DNA of 52,927 nt from an uncultured Opitutaceae bacterium (lineage in GTDB: Bacteria; Verrucomicrobiota; Verrucomicrobiia; Opitutales; Opitutaceae), in contig CAIOZY010000059.1 of the NCBI GenBank assembly GCA_903862935.1, positions 1 to 52,927 of the forward strand, written 5' to 3'. Of this stretch, positions 28,714-37,634 are shown one piece after another (positions within the stretch are counted from its first letter, which is position 1; each line of letters starts with the position of its first letter). The notes beneath the pieces are model-generated. The model was not told the DNA's origin and did not search any database. It saw only the letters and a list, made by a program, of their open reading frames with translations. The translations under genes and the position numbers were made by a program.

Positions 28714-30095
28714 AATTTTTTCTTGGGCGGGGCGTGGATCGACTCCCCGTGGATCGCGTGGGCGGCCTCCATCCACAGTTCGCCGAAGGTGGGGTGGGCG
28801 TGGATCGTGCGGCCGAGCTCGGTTGCGGTGAATTCCCCGCGGATGGCGAGCGCCGCCTCCGCGATCAGTTCCGTGGCGTGGGCGCCGACCGCCGCGGCCC
28901 CGAGCAATTGGCCCGTGGACGGGTCGGAGATCCACTTGACGAAGCCTGCGGTCTCCCCGGCGGCCAGGGCCCGGCCGATCCCGCGGAAGTGGAACTTGCC
29001 GGTGGCAACCGCCCTGCCCTGCTTTTTCGCCTCGTCCTCGCTCAGGCCCACGGTGCCGACCTCGGGCGCCGTGAAGATGACGTTGGGGACGATCTTCTCA
29101 TTGCGCCGCTGGCCCGGGCCGCAGGCGTTCTCGGCTGCGACGACGCCCTGGGAGGTCGCAAAGTGGGCAAGCTGGGTCTTACCCGTGACGTCGCCCACCG
29201 CGTAGATCGTGGCGACAGCCGTCCGGCCGAACTCGTCGGCCTCGATAAAGCCCCGTTCATTGACCTTCAGGCCCGCCTTCTCGAGGGCGAGCCCCTCGGT
29301 GACCGGCTTTCGGCCGATCGCAGCCAGAAGAAGGTCGGCCTTCAGGGCCTCGTCGCCGAACCGGCCGCCAACGCCGCCGGGGCCGGCCGTCACCGCCTCG
29401 AGCGGCTTTCCCGTGAGGACGCGGATCCCCAAGCCCTTCTCCATGTGGCTGCGGACCTCGCGCCGTACGTCGGCGTCGAGCAGAAGAAGGATGTCCTCCA
29501 AAAGCTCCACAACCGTCACCTTCGCCCCCAGAAGCGCCGCCAGGCACGCCAGCTCGCAGCCGATGAATCCGCCGCCGAGTACGAGGATCGACTCCGGAAG
29601 CCTCTCCAGGTCGAGGAACCTGCGGCTTTCGACGACGCGCTCGTGCCGGGGAAGGAAGCCGGGGACGACCGAGGTCGAGCCCGTGGCGATGATGACCTTG
29701 CGGGCCCCGATCACCGTCCCGTCGCTCAATTCGAGGCTCGTGCGGTCCCGGAACGAGGCCGCTCCGGAGAACTGCCTGACCCCGTTGGCGCTCAGCAGCT
29801 GCTTCACCCCGCCGGTCAGCTGGCCGACGACCCGGTTTTTGTGCGCGACCATCGCCGCGTAGTCGACCGAGACGTCCTTCACCGTGATTCCGAGGGCCGA
29901 GGCGTGCCGGATCCGGGCGAGGGTGTCCCCGGCTCCGATCAGGGCCTTGGTGGGGATGCAGCCCCAGTTCAGGCAGGTGCCGCCGAGCTTCTCCTTCTCG
30001 ACGATGGCGACCGATGCGCCGAGCTGGGCCGCGCGGATCGCGGCGGGGTAGCCGCCGGGTCCGGCGCCTATGACTACGATGTCGAAGGTTTCCAC
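28710..30095 (-). CDS. lpdA: Dihydrolipoyl dehydrogenase (E3)
   Basis: This 461-residue flavoenzyme reoxidises the lipoyl arm of the E2 subunit with NAD. The FAD motif is IGAGPGGYPAAIRAAQLG, the redox disulfide is C41 and C46 in GGTCLNWGCIPTK, the NAD motif is LGGGFIGCELACLAALLG, and the C-terminal base pair is in HAHPTFGELW. The start is a GTG, with AGGAG 11 bases upstream. It lies between the mannitol-dehydrogenase-like gene (18-base gap) and the alcohol dehydrogenase (4-base overlap), so E3 is made with E1 and E2 from one transcript. Confidence 0.95.
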   Translation of the reverse strand: METFDIVVIGAGPGGYPAAIRAAQLGASVAIVEKEKLGGTCLNWGCIPTKALIGAGDTLARIRHASALGITVKDVSVDYAAMVAHKNRVVGQLTGGVKQLLSANGVRQFSGAASFRDRTSLELSDGTVIGARKVIIATGSTSVVPGFLPRHERVVESRRFLDLERLPESILVLGGGFIGCELACLAALLGAKVTVVELLEDILLLLDADVRREVRSHMEKGLGIRVLTGKPLEAVTAGPGGVGGRFGDEALKADLLLAAIGRKPVTEGLALEKAGLKVNERGFIEADEFGRTAVATIYAVGDVTGKTQLAHFATSQGVVAAENACGPGQRRNEKIVPNVIFTAPEVGTVGLSEDEAKKQGRAVATGKFHFRGIGRALAAGETAGFVKWISDPSTGQLLGAAAVGAHATELIAEAALAIRGEFTATELGRTIHAHPTFGELWMEAAHAIHGESIHAPPKKKL

Positions 30096-30113
30096 AATCT
30101 TGGGTTCTCCTGT

Positions 30114-31343
30114 TTAGAGTTGGGTCCTGGCTTCGGTGATGAGCCCGATCAGCTTGTCCTTGCGCCCGGCGGGAACGTCGGGGCCGGGCCAAAGGGAGCG
30201 CAGGGCCGCCTCCGCCGGGCCCGCTTGCCCGAGCGCGTCGAGGGCGGCAGCAGCCCCGCGGGCAAAGCGCACCGGGGCGAGCCCGGCGTCCAGGGCGATC
30301 CGCATCGTCCCGACGAGCCGGTCCTCCCAGGCGAGCTTGCGGCGGGGGTCCCGGGTCACCCGGTCGGTGCGGTCGCGAAGATGGGGGTTGGTCATCCGGA
30401 CGAGCAGGTCCTCGGCGTAGGCCCGGTAGCCCTCCGGCGTGAAGAGCGGATCGATCCCCCGGTGCCTGGCCATCAGCGCGGGCCCGGACTCCTCGAGGAA
30501 TGCAGCCCGGGCGAAGGCCATCAGATCCCCGTCCGAAGCCGCATCCGACATGAAGCGGAAGCCCCGGCGCTGGATCAGGTAGCCGATGAGAGCGTGGACC
30601 GCGTTGTGCCCGTAGAGCTTTGCCTCCTCGAAGGGCAGCAGGTCCGGCTTCTCAATGAAGACCTCGATCCCCCGCTTGAACCCGGAAAGAGCGATCCGCG
30701 TGATCAGGATTCGGTTGAACTCCTCCACGAGGAGCGCCCGGGGGGAACCCTCGACCAGCGGGGCGAGGCCCTCCGCGGCGATCTCCGCCGGCTCGGTGAC
30801 AACCCCGCTCATCTTGCCGATCACGGTGTTGAGGATCTGGCAGACCTTCCGCGCCGCGGCGCGGTCGGCCGGCTCGAGCAGGCGATCGCAGCGCTGCTGG
30901 AGGATCTCAGCCGCGTGGTTGTTGTTCTCGGCCGTGTAGACAACGCAGGGAGGAAGGCCGCTTTCGGAGGTCTTGGCACGGATCGCCCGCGCGATCAGAC
31001 CTGCGACCGACGGCTCCCCGCGGTCGAAGAAGTCGACGCTCGGCAGTGCCGTGGCGATCTCCGAGGCTTGCCCAAGCGCGGCCTCTAGGGCCTTCGCGTC
31101 CTCGGGGACGGCGGGGTTAAAGATCTCGATCCCGCTCACCTCCCGGACCCGGATCCCGCCTGCGGCGGCGATATTGACTCGGAACTTGCCCCCGGACCGG
31201 CGGACCGCCGCAACGACCTCGGGAACGACCTCGGCCACGACCAGGCGCGAGAACTTTCCCGACTGGAACGCCTCATAGAGGAAGAGTCCTCCCTGGATGG
31301 CGCCGAAGCCGAAGCCGACGAAGGTGCGGGGATGCGCGGGCAT
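30114..31343 (-). CDS. Mannitol dehydrogenase-family protein (mannitol-1-phosphate 5-dehydrogenase-like)
   Basis: The product has 409 residues. The N-terminal nucleotide motif is VGFGFGAIQGGLFLYEA, matching the G-x-G-x-I-x-x-G start of long-chain mannitol dehydrogenases. The C-terminal domain has KLYGHNAVHALIGYL, the block with the catalytic Asn-His pair. In this family the enzyme interconverts a polyol (or polyol phosphate) and a ketose with NAD. The exact substrate is unclear, and sequence drift from E. coli MtlD is large. It lies 12 bases after the E2 gene and 18 before E3, an unusual insertion between two subunits of one complex. The DeoR regulator heading the operon suits a sugar or polyol signal. 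Confidence 0.75.
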   Translation of the reverse strand: MPAHPRTFVGFGFGAIQGGLFLYEAFQSGKFSRLVVAEVVPEVVAAVRRSGGKFRVNIAAAGGIRVREVSGIEIFNPAVPEDAKALEAALGQASEIATALPSVDFFDRGEPSVAGLIARAIRAKTSESGLPPCVVYTAENNNHAAEILQQRCDRLLEPADRAAARKVCQILNTVIGKMSGVVTEPAEIAAEGLAPLVEGSPRALLVEEFNRILITRIALSGFKRGIEVFIEKPDLLPFEEAKLYGHNAVHALIGYLIQRRGFRFMSDAASDGDLMAFARAAFLEESGPALMARHRGIDPLFTPEGYRAYAEDLLVRMTNPHLRDRTDRVTRDPRRKLAWEDRLVGTMRIALDAGLAPVRFARGAAAALDALGQAGPAEAALRSLWPGPDVPAGRKDKLIGLITEARTQL

Positions 31344-31355
31344 GGCGGGGACGGT

Positions 31356-32711
31356 TCAGACGGCCAGGCGCTTCCACAACTCGAGGTCCTCGAGCTTGGT
31401 CTTGATGGCGTTGACGAAGCGGGCCCCCATGGCCCCGTCCACGATGCGGTGGTCGCAGGACAAGGTCAGTTTCATCATCTGGCGCACCACGACCTTCCCG
31501 TCGCGCACGACCGGCTGGGCGAGGGTGCTGGAAACCGCGAGGATCGCGCTCTCGCCGGGGTTGATGATGGCGCTGAAGTTCTCGACGTTGAGCATCCCCA
31601 TGTTGGAGATCGTGAAGGTGCTGCCGCTCAGTTCATCGGGCGAAGCCTTCCCCGCCCGGGCCTTCTCGGCGAGGCCCCGGGTCTTCTCGGAGAGCTCCCG
31701 CAGCGAGAGCTGGTCAGCCGAGCGGATGACCGGCACCACAAGGCCCTGCTCCAGGGAGACGGCGACCCCGAGGTTGACGCGGCCGTGCCAGCGCACGGTG
31801 CGGCCGTCGGTTGAGCTGTTGACGTCGGGAAACTCCTGCAGGGCGAGGACCGCCGCCTCGGCGATAAAGTCGGTGAGGGTAAAGGAGGCCCCGGACTCCT
31901 TGAGCCGGGCCCGGTAGGAGACCAACTCGGACATGTCGACCGACACGGTGACGTAGAAGTGCGGGATGTCGCGGAAGCTCTGGGTCAGGCGCTGGGCGAT
32001 GACCTGGCGCATCTTGGACAGGGTCCTCGGTCGCTGGGCGGCCGAGCGCTTGACGTCCTCGACCGTGATCCGGCCGCCCTCGCCCGTGCCGACGATTGCG
32101 AGCAGGTCCAGTTTATCGTGGGCGGCGAGCTCCTTGGCGGTCGGCGTGATCCGCAGGGCCCCGTAGCCGTGGGCCTCGAGGTGCGCCCTGACGTCCTTTT
32201 CGACAACCCGGCCCCCGGGGCCGGTCCCCGCGATCCCGGACGGGTCGATGACGCTCGCCCGGGCGAGCGCGGCCGCCCGCGGGCTGATCTTGAACAGGGC
32301 CGGAGCCGCCGCGGCGGCAGGGGCCACCGGCACCCTCTCGGGCGCCGGGGCGGGCTGGGCTACTGGGGAAGGAGCCGGGCGGGACGGCGCCGGAGCCGCT
32401 GCCGCGGGCGCGGCGGGAGCCGGCGCGGGCCTCGCGGCCGGGGCCTGCGGCGGGGCCGACGGAACCGCCTCCCCGGCCTTCCCGAGGAACCCGACGGCGC
32501 TCTGGACGGGCACGGAGACCCCGGGCTGGACCAGGATCTTCAGGAGGACCCCGTCCTCGAAACTCTCGAAGTCCATGACGGACTTGTCGGTCTCGACCGT
32601 GAACAGGATGTCGCCCTTGGCGACCTTGTCGCCCTCCTTCTTGCGCCATTCGACGATCGAGCTCTCTTCGGTCATCTGACCGAACTTCGGCATGATGATG
32701 GGCGTTGCCAT
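31356..32711 (-). CDS. Dihydrolipoamide acyltransferase (E2) of a 2-oxoacid dehydrogenase complex
   Basis: The product has 451 residues. One lipoyl domain (1-80) carries K43 in VETDKSVMDFES. An Ala/Pro-rich linker (about 85-135) leads to two consecutive peripheral subunit-binding domains, ISPRAAALARA...GTGPGGRVVEKDV (about 145-180) and ITPTAKELA...GTGEGGRITVEDV (about 187-222). The catalytic domain follows, with CDHRIVDGAMGARF containing the active-site His and Asp. Two binding domains in one E2 is uncommon. With the neighbouring fused E1, pyruvate is the most likely substrate, but branched-chain oxoacids or acetoin cannot be excluded. It starts 12 bases after the E1 stop. Confidence 0.92.
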   Translation of the reverse strand: MATPIIMPKFGQMTEESSIVEWRKKEGDKVAKGDILFTVETDKSVMDFESFEDGVLLKILVQPGVSVPVQSAVGFLGKAGEAVPSAPPQAPAARPAPAPAAPAAAAPAPSRPAPSPVAQPAPAPERVPVAPAAAAAPALFKISPRAAALARASVIDPSGIAGTGPGGRVVEKDVRAHLEAHGYGALRITPTAKELAAHDKLDLLAIVGTGEGGRITVEDVKRSAAQRPRTLSKMRQVIAQRLTQSFRDIPHFYVTVSVDMSELVSYRARLKESGASFTLTDFIAEAAVLALQEFPDVNSSTDGRTVRWHGRVNLGVAVSLEQGLVVPVIRSADQLSLRELSEKTRGLAEKARAGKASPDELSGSTFTISNMGMLNVENFSAIINPGESAILAVSSTLAQPVVRDGKVVVRQMMKLTLSCDHRIVDGAMGARFVNAIKTKLEDLELWKRLAV

Positions 32712-32723
32712 GGGGGGGTCAGC

Positions 32724-35030
32724 TCACAGGATTGAGTTAGCGGCCGCAACGACGTCCCCGACATTGGGCAGGAACGCGGCCTCGAGGATGTGGGACTGGG
32801 GGGCGATTCCGTTCTTGGCGCCCACGCGCTTGACGGGGGCGTCCAGGTAGTCGAACGCGGCCTCCTGGATCGTCGAGGCAATCTCCCCGGTGTAGCTTCC
32901 GATGTGGATCGCCTGGCTGGCGACGACGCAGCGGCCGGTCTTGCGGACACTCTTGAGGATCGTCTCCAGGTCCAGGGGGACCAGGCTCCGAATGTCGATC
33001 ACCTCGGCGCTCACTCCGCGCTCGGCCTTGAGCTTGTCGGCGGCCTTCAGGCAGTCATGGACCAGGGGGCCCCACGCCACAAACGTGATGTCGCTTCCCT
33101 CGCGCTTGACGTCGGCGACCCCGAGCGGGACCAGGTACTCGCCCTCCGGGACCTGGCCCTTCATGCCGTAGAGGGCCTGCGACTCGACAAACAGGACGGG
33201 GTTGTTGTCCCGGATCGCCGACTTGAGCATCCCCTTGGCGTCGTAGGGCGTCGCCGGGTAGACGACGTACAGGCCCGGGATGTGGCAGAACATCGACTCG
33301 AGGGTCTGCGAATGCTGGCCCCCGTAGCCTTTGCCGGCGCCGGCCGAGGCCCGGATCACGAGCGGAACCTCCGTCTGAGCGCCGCTCATGTAGTGCCACT
33401 TGGCCGCCTGGTTGCTGATCTGGTCTGAGGACATCAGGGCGAAGTCGAAGTACATGAGCTCCACCACTGGCCGCAGCCCGTTCATCGCCGCCCCGCCCGC
33501 GGTCCCGCAGATGCACGCCTCGCTGATCGGCGTGTTGAAGACCCGTTCGCGCCCGAAGGCCTCCATAAGGCCCTTGGTGACCTTGAAGGCGCCCCCGTAG
33601 TCGGCGACATCCTCGCCGTAGAAGATGACGCGCTTGTCCCGGTTCATCTCCTGGATGAGCGCCTCCTTAAGGGCGTCCTTGTACGTGAGCTCCCCGTTCA
33701 CCCGCTTGATCTCCGGCAGCGGGCCCACAAGCTCGCTCTTGGCGTACTCCGGGGGCACCACGTCGCACTTGGTGTCCGTGTACATGAAGGTCAGGACATC
33801 CTCGGCCAGGGGGTCGGCCGCGGCCACCGCCCGCTTGGCGGCCCGGCCATTGCGGTCGGCCACCCGCTTTTCGACGGCGGCGATCCCCGCCGCGTCGGTC
33901 ACCTTGGCGGCGAGCAGCTCGCGCTTGAAGCTCTCGATCGGATCGATCGCCTTCCAGGCGGCCTCCTCCTCCTTGGTGCGGTACTCGTTGCGCGGATCGC
34001 TCAGCGAGTGGCCCCAGTAGCGGTAGCACCCGACGTCGAGGAAGACCGGGCCCTTGCCCTCGCGGCACAGCTTTGCCGCGCGGGAGACTGCGTCGCGCAC
34101 GGCCAGGACATTCATGCCGTTCACGATCTCGGAATGCAGGTTGTTCTCGGCGAAGCCGGCGGCGCGGCGGGCCATGTGGTCGATCCCCATGACCTCGTCG
34201 TCGGTGCGGTGGGTCATCCCGTAGTGGTTGTTGCACACCAGGAAGATGATCGGCAGGCCGAACTTGTGGTCGCCGGCGTAGTGGTTGCGGAACTGGGCCT
34301 GGGAGGCGAAGTTCAAGGACTCGAGGACGACCCCGTTTGCGTAGGCCCCGTCCCCGGCGAAGCAGCACACGACGTTGCCGCGCCTCAGGTAGCGGTTGGC
34401 CATCGCCGCCCCGGTTGCGATCGGGACGCCTCCGCCCACGATCGCGTTGGCTCCGAGGTGGCCGACCGAGAAGTCGGCGATGTGCATCGAGCCGCCTCGC
34501 CCGCGGCAGTAGCCGTCGTCCTTGCCGAAGAGTTCCCCGATCGTGCGGTAGACGTGCTCCTCGAGCGCTGCCTCGATCAGGTCCTCGCGCCGGTTGGACG
34601 CGCACTTGGGCACCCGGCTGCGGAGCTGCTCGTCGCTCATGCCCCGGATTGCGACCGTGCCCTTGGCCAGGCTCTCGCCGTGGCCGCGGTGGGTGCTGGT
34701 AATGTTGTCGATCAGCTGCAGGGCAGAGCAGGCTCCGGCCGCCGTGCCCTCCTGGCCCACAGACACGTGGGTCGGGCCGCGGTAGTTGTAGTCGCGGATC
34801 GGCTCGTAGGCCCCGGAGCGCAGTTTGACGATCATCTCCTCAAGCTCGCGGATCACGAGCATGTCCTCGAGGACGGCGATGGCCTCCTTCGCCGTGATCG
34901 TCCCGGCCTTCAGCTCGGAGGCCAGGTCGGCCTTGTAGCGGTAGGCGGGGATCTTTCCGCAATCGATCTCGAACGGCGTGAATTTCGGCCTCGAGTCACT
35001 TAGGTAGGTCGGTGAGTTGTTCATACCCAT
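32724..35030 (-). CDS. Fused alpha-beta E1 subunit of a 2-oxoacid (probably pyruvate) dehydrogenase
   Basis: The product has 768 residues. The first half (about 40-390) is E1 alpha with STHRGHGESLAKG and the thiamine-diphosphate motif GDGAYANGVVLESLNFA...NNHYG. The second half (about 435-768) is E1 beta with IFYGEDVADYGGAFKVTKGL, FNTPISEACICG and GAGKGYGGQHSQTLE. In most bacteria these are two genes; the fused form is known in some PVC and Bacteroidetes lineages. The protein decarboxylates the oxoacid and charges the lipoyl arm of E2. It lies 15 bases after the DeoR gene. ATG codons at 35030 and 35024 are both possible starts. Confidence 0.92.
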   Translation of the reverse strand: MGMNNSPTYLSDSRPKFTPFEIDCGKIPAYRYKADLASELKAGTITAKEAIAVLEDMLVIRELEEMIVKLRSGAYEPIRDYNYRGPTHVSVGQEGTAAGACSALQLIDNITSTHRGHGESLAKGTVAIRGMSDEQLRSRVPKCASNRREDLIEAALEEHVYRTIGELFGKDDGYCRGRGGSMHIADFSVGHLGANAIVGGGVPIATGAAMANRYLRRGNVVCCFAGDGAYANGVVLESLNFASQAQFRNHYAGDHKFGLPIIFLVCNNHYGMTHRTDDEVMGIDHMARRAAGFAENNLHSEIVNGMNVLAVRDAVSRAAKLCREGKGPVFLDVGCYRYWGHSLSDPRNEYRTKEEEAAWKAIDPIESFKRELLAAKVTDAAGIAAVEKRVADRNGRAAKRAVAAADPLAEDVLTFMYTDTKCDVVPPEYAKSELVGPLPEIKRVNGELTYKDALKEALIQEMNRDKRVIFYGEDVADYGGAFKVTKGLMEAFGRERVFNTPISEACICGTAGGAAMNGLRPVVELMYFDFALMSSDQISNQAAKWHYMSGAQTEVPLVIRASAGAGKGYGGQHSQTLESMFCHIPGLYVVYPATPYDAKGMLKSAIRDNNPVLFVESQALYGMKGQVPEGEYLVPLGVADVKREGSDITFVAWGPLVHDCLKAADKLKAERGVSAEVIDIRSLVPLDLETILKSVRKTGRCVVASQAIHIGSYTGEIASTIQEAAFDYLDAPVKRVGAKNGIAPQSHILEAAFLPNVGDVVAAANSIL

Positions 35031-35045
35031 TTCTTTCCGGTGTGG

Positions 35046-35828
35046 TTACGCTCGTACGAGCTTGACGCCTTTCTTGGCTAGTTGCTTTGCAAATTCTACG
35101 GGCTTGTCCGTGATCAGGACCTGCACGCGATCCCATCGGCCGGCCCGGGAAAACGACACCTTCCCGGCCTTGCTGCTGTCGGCCAGGACGATCACTTGGC
35201 GCGCCTTCCGGGTCACCAGCTCCTTGGTGAAGGCCTCGCTCGGGTCGGTGGTCGTGAGCCCCTCATCCAGGGAGAAACCGATCGTCCCCATGAAGGCCTT
35301 GTCCAAATGCAGCTCGTCCAGGATGAGGCGGGTGAGCGGCCCCACCAGGGTCTGGCTCAGGCGCCGCAGTTCCCCTCCGATCAGGATCAGCCTCGGGCCC
35401 GTCCCGGCGAGCTCCAGGGCGGCGTGGAGGGAGTTGGTGACGACCGTCAGGTTCGGGCGGTCGCGCAGGAGCCGCGCGAATTCGAGCACCGTGCTCCCCC
35501 CGTCCAGGTAGATCGTGTCGCCGGGGGCGACGAATTCGAGGGCGGCCTCGGCTATGCGCCGCTTCTCCCGGGCGGCCCGGGCGGTCTTGTCGGCGAAGAC
35601 CGGCTCCTCAAGCCGGCTTTCGACGCTGACGGCCCCGCCGTGGACCCTGCGGATCGCGCCCGAGCGCTCCAGCTCGTCCAGGTCCCTCCTCACCGTCGCC
35701 GCGGACACGCCGAGCTGCCGGCAGAGGTCCTCGATCCGCACCACCCCGCTGTCGCGCACCAGCGCCCGGAGGTTCTTCCACCGCTGCGGCGCAAGGGCCT
35801 TGGAGTCGGATTCGGACATGCGGACCAT
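35046..35828 (-). CDS. DeoR-family transcriptional regulator
   Basis: The product has 260 residues. The winged helix (about 14-70) carries the DeoR signature VRIEDLCRQLGVSAATVRRD with GAIRRVHGGA. The sugar-sensing domain (about 85-250) has GDTIYLDGGSTV, TVVTNS and FMGTIGFSLDEGLTT. Members of this family respond to phosphorylated sugars and usually repress nearby catabolic genes. It is the first gene of the operon for the oxoacid dehydrogenase complex and two polyol-type dehydrogenases, 15 bases before E1. Autoregulation through the repeats just upstream is likely. ATG at 35828 or the in-frame ATG at 35819 could be the start. Confidence 0.92.
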   Translation of the reverse strand: MVRMSESDSKALAPQRWKNLRALVRDSGVVRIEDLCRQLGVSAATVRRDLDELERSGAIRRVHGGAVSVESRLEEPVFADKTARAAREKRRIAEAALEFVAPGDTIYLDGGSTVLEFARLLRDRPNLTVVTNSLHAALELAGTGPRLILIGGELRRLSQTLVGPLTRLILDELHLDKAFMGTIGFSLDEGLTTTDPSEAFTKELVTRKARQVIVLADSSKAGKVSFSRAGRWDRVQVLITDKPVEFAKQLAKKGVKLVRA

Positions 35829-35880
35829 GATTGATTGTGATCGATTGTGTGAATAGTATGATCGGGATCAATTAAAAACT
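35829..35880 (-). promoter_or_regulatory. Probable operator/promoter of the DeoR-led operon
   Basis: Just upstream of the regulator start the + strand holds GATTGTG twice, 10 bases apart (35833-35839 and 35843-35849), and the exact palindrome TGATC-GG-GATCA at 35859-35870. TGATC also occurs at 35838-35842, 21 bases (two helical turns) from the palindrome. In the leftward direction TACTAT (about 35851-35856) could serve as a -10. The region is markedly AT-rich against its surroundings. Confidence 0.55.
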
Positions 35881-35956
35881 ATCATCGGTTCGTCACCCCT
35901 GAAGGGCTCAATAAAGCCCCTTGGCAAGGACCGGCCCCACGGGCATCCTGCCCCGA

Positions 35957-36652
35957 ATGGGCATGAATGAGCCCCCACTCCCCACCCGCGCCGGAGCCTG
36001 GCCGGCCCGATACTGCCCGGACCTGGCCCGGGAGCCCGCCTCGGCGCAGCCGGCGCCCGGCGACCCCGACTGGAGGCTCCTCCGGCAGCACTGGCTGCCC
36101 AACGGGCCCGAGCCGCGGTTTCAGCCGGGATGGGCCCGGGTCCAGTGGAACGAGCGGGCCCTGCGCTACGAGGCGGTGCTAAAGGGCCGGGGGCCCAAGA
36201 ACGCCGCCTGCGGGCTGAACGAGCGCACCTGGGAACTCGGCGACATCTGCGAGATCTTCTTCCAGGACTGCGGCGGCGAGCGCTACCTGGAAATCCATGT
36301 CACCCCGGAGAACCAGCGCCTGCAGCTTCGCTGGACCCCCGAGACCTTCCGGGCCTTCGTGGACGGGGGGATGAGGGACCTGTCGGCTCCGCTCGTCGGC
36401 GACCCGGCGTGGCTGAGCAGCACCGCGCGGGTCCATGAGGACTATTGGTCGGTGTGCGCGATCATCCCGGCGCAGAGCCTCCCGATCCGGGACGGGGCCC
36501 TGAGGGTCGGCGCCGTGTTTCTGACGGCGGTCTGCCGCTACGATTGCTCGACGGGGCCCGGGTTCGTCCTGTCCTCGACGGCCCCCCTCTCCGAGCCGTC
36601 CTACCATCGCCGGCACGAGTGGGATCCTCTGCAGCTGATGGGGCCGGTATGA
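35957..36652 (+). CDS. Stand-alone CBM9-like (carbohydrate-binding / DOMON-type) domain protein
   Basis: The product has about 231 residues. The segment TWELGDICEIFFQDCGGERYLEIHVTPEN is shown here only by its key parts: WELGDICEIFF, ERYLEIHVTPEN and LQLRW. This is the core of family 9-like carbohydrate-binding modules. No signal peptide is evident, so the protein appears cytosolic, odd for a binding module. The starts at 35957 and 35963 are both ATG and in frame. It is divergent from the DeoR operon and may be co-regulated through the shared control region (inference). No catalytic domain is attached. Confidence 0.7.
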   Translation: MGMNEPPLPTRAGAWPARYCPDLAREPASAQPAPGDPDWRLLRQHWLPNGPEPRFQPGWARVQWNERALRYEAVLKGRGPKNAACGLNERTWELGDICEIFFQDCGGERYLEIHVTPENQRLQLRWTPETFRAFVDGGMRDLSAPLVGDPAWLSSTARVHEDYWSVCAIIPAQSLPIRDGALRVGAVFLTAVCRYDCSTGPGFVLSSTAPLSEPSYHRRHEWDPLQLMGPV

Positions 36653-36958
36653 CGGGCTGGCGGACCCCGGCGCTAGCCCTAGGTGGGGAAGACAGCGCTC
36701 ATCTGAGATATCGGCGGGAAAATGGGCGCTGGCTTTTCGTCTGCCACATCTCCACGGCGGCAAACCTCAATGAGTTGGCCATGCAGGGACTTCGGGCCGC
36801 ACCGAAGCAGAAGGGCAGGAAACTGGCCGGGCAGATGCAATGGAATCAGTTCGACCAATTGCCGCAGCACGGTAGCTTGCCGGCCTCGGCTGTTTTTTGT
36901 CCCTCGCACCCTGCAATGGGCAGGCAAACTGAAGGCTTCCGAGCGACCGCCTTTCTCC
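36653..36958. other. Non-coding stretch between the CBM9-like gene and the pRiA4b ORF-3 family gene
   Basis: Frames are open here on both strands, but none has recognisable family similarity, and base composition falls compared with the genes to the left. It probably marks the left border of an inserted segment of mobile-type genes. No terminal repeats or integrase were found. Confidence 0.4.
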
Positions 36959-37555
36959 ATGGTCAAAACCCGCATCAAGACCGATCCGGCCCACGTGCAA
37001 TTCCAGCTCAAGGTTGAGTTGCTCAATATCACGCCCGCCATCTGGCGCCGCTTGCTCGTTCCAGCCACAATTAAGCTGCCCATATTGCACGATGTCCTGC
37101 AGCTCTCCTTTTGTTGGACCAACAGTCACCTCCACGCCTTCCGGCTTGGGGAGGAGTCCTACCAGGCCGCCTATCCTGACGACTGGGAAGGAGACTTCGC
37201 AGGAATGACCAAGCCTCGCGACGAGAAGAAGGTCCGCCTTTGCGATCTGCTTCATTCCGAGGGCGACCGGCTCATCTACGAATACGATTTCGGCGACAGC
37301 TGGGAGCACGAAGTCCTCGTTGAGAAGCTTTTCCCACAGGTCACCGGTAGAGTCGTCACATGCTTGGCCGGCGCCCGCGCCGGCCCGCCAGATGACTGCG
37401 GTAGTATTCCCGGCTACGAAAACTTGGTCGAGGCCATGGCCAACCCGAAACACCGCGAACGCGACCAGCTGCTCGATTGGCTCGGCTATACCTACGATCC
37501 AGAAGCATTCAGCCTAGACACCCTCAACCGACAGCTCGAGAAGCTCAAAATCTAA
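36959..37555 (+). CDS. Plasmid pRiA4b ORF-3 family protein
   Basis: The product has 198 residues starting MVKTRIKTDPAHVQFQLKVE. Family marks are ITPAIWRRLLVP near residue 30, LHDVLQLSFCWTNSHLHAF, LIYEYDFGDSWEHEVLVE and the C-terminal CGSIPGYENLVEAMANP with RDQLLDWLG. The function of this family is not established; it is common on plasmids, in phage-like islands and in variable chromosomal loci. It stands 79 bases before a broken BRO gene, supporting a mobile origin. The frame is open upstream to 36722, but that part shows no similarity to the family. Confidence 0.85.
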   Translation: MVKTRIKTDPAHVQFQLKVELLNITPAIWRRLLVPATIKLPILHDVLQLSFCWTNSHLHAFRLGEESYQAAYPDDWEGDFAGMTKPRDEKKVRLCDLLHSEGDRLIYEYDFGDSWEHEVLVEKLFPQVTGRVVTCLAGARAGPPDDCGSIPGYENLVEAMANPKHRERDQLLDWLGYTYDPEAFSLDTLNRQLEKLKI

Positions 37556-37634
37556 TCACTTCTAAGGGATGGCTGTGAATTGCTCTAACTCATAAAACTC
37601 TCTGCGCGGTCGCCTAAACAAACCCACAACTCCC

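Noticed and set aside
28734-31088. Long open frame on the + strand opposite the E3 and mannitol-dehydrogenase-like genes
   Set aside because: High-GC codon bias leaves antisense frames open. The translation is low-complexity and matches no family, while the minus strand holds two clear enzymes.
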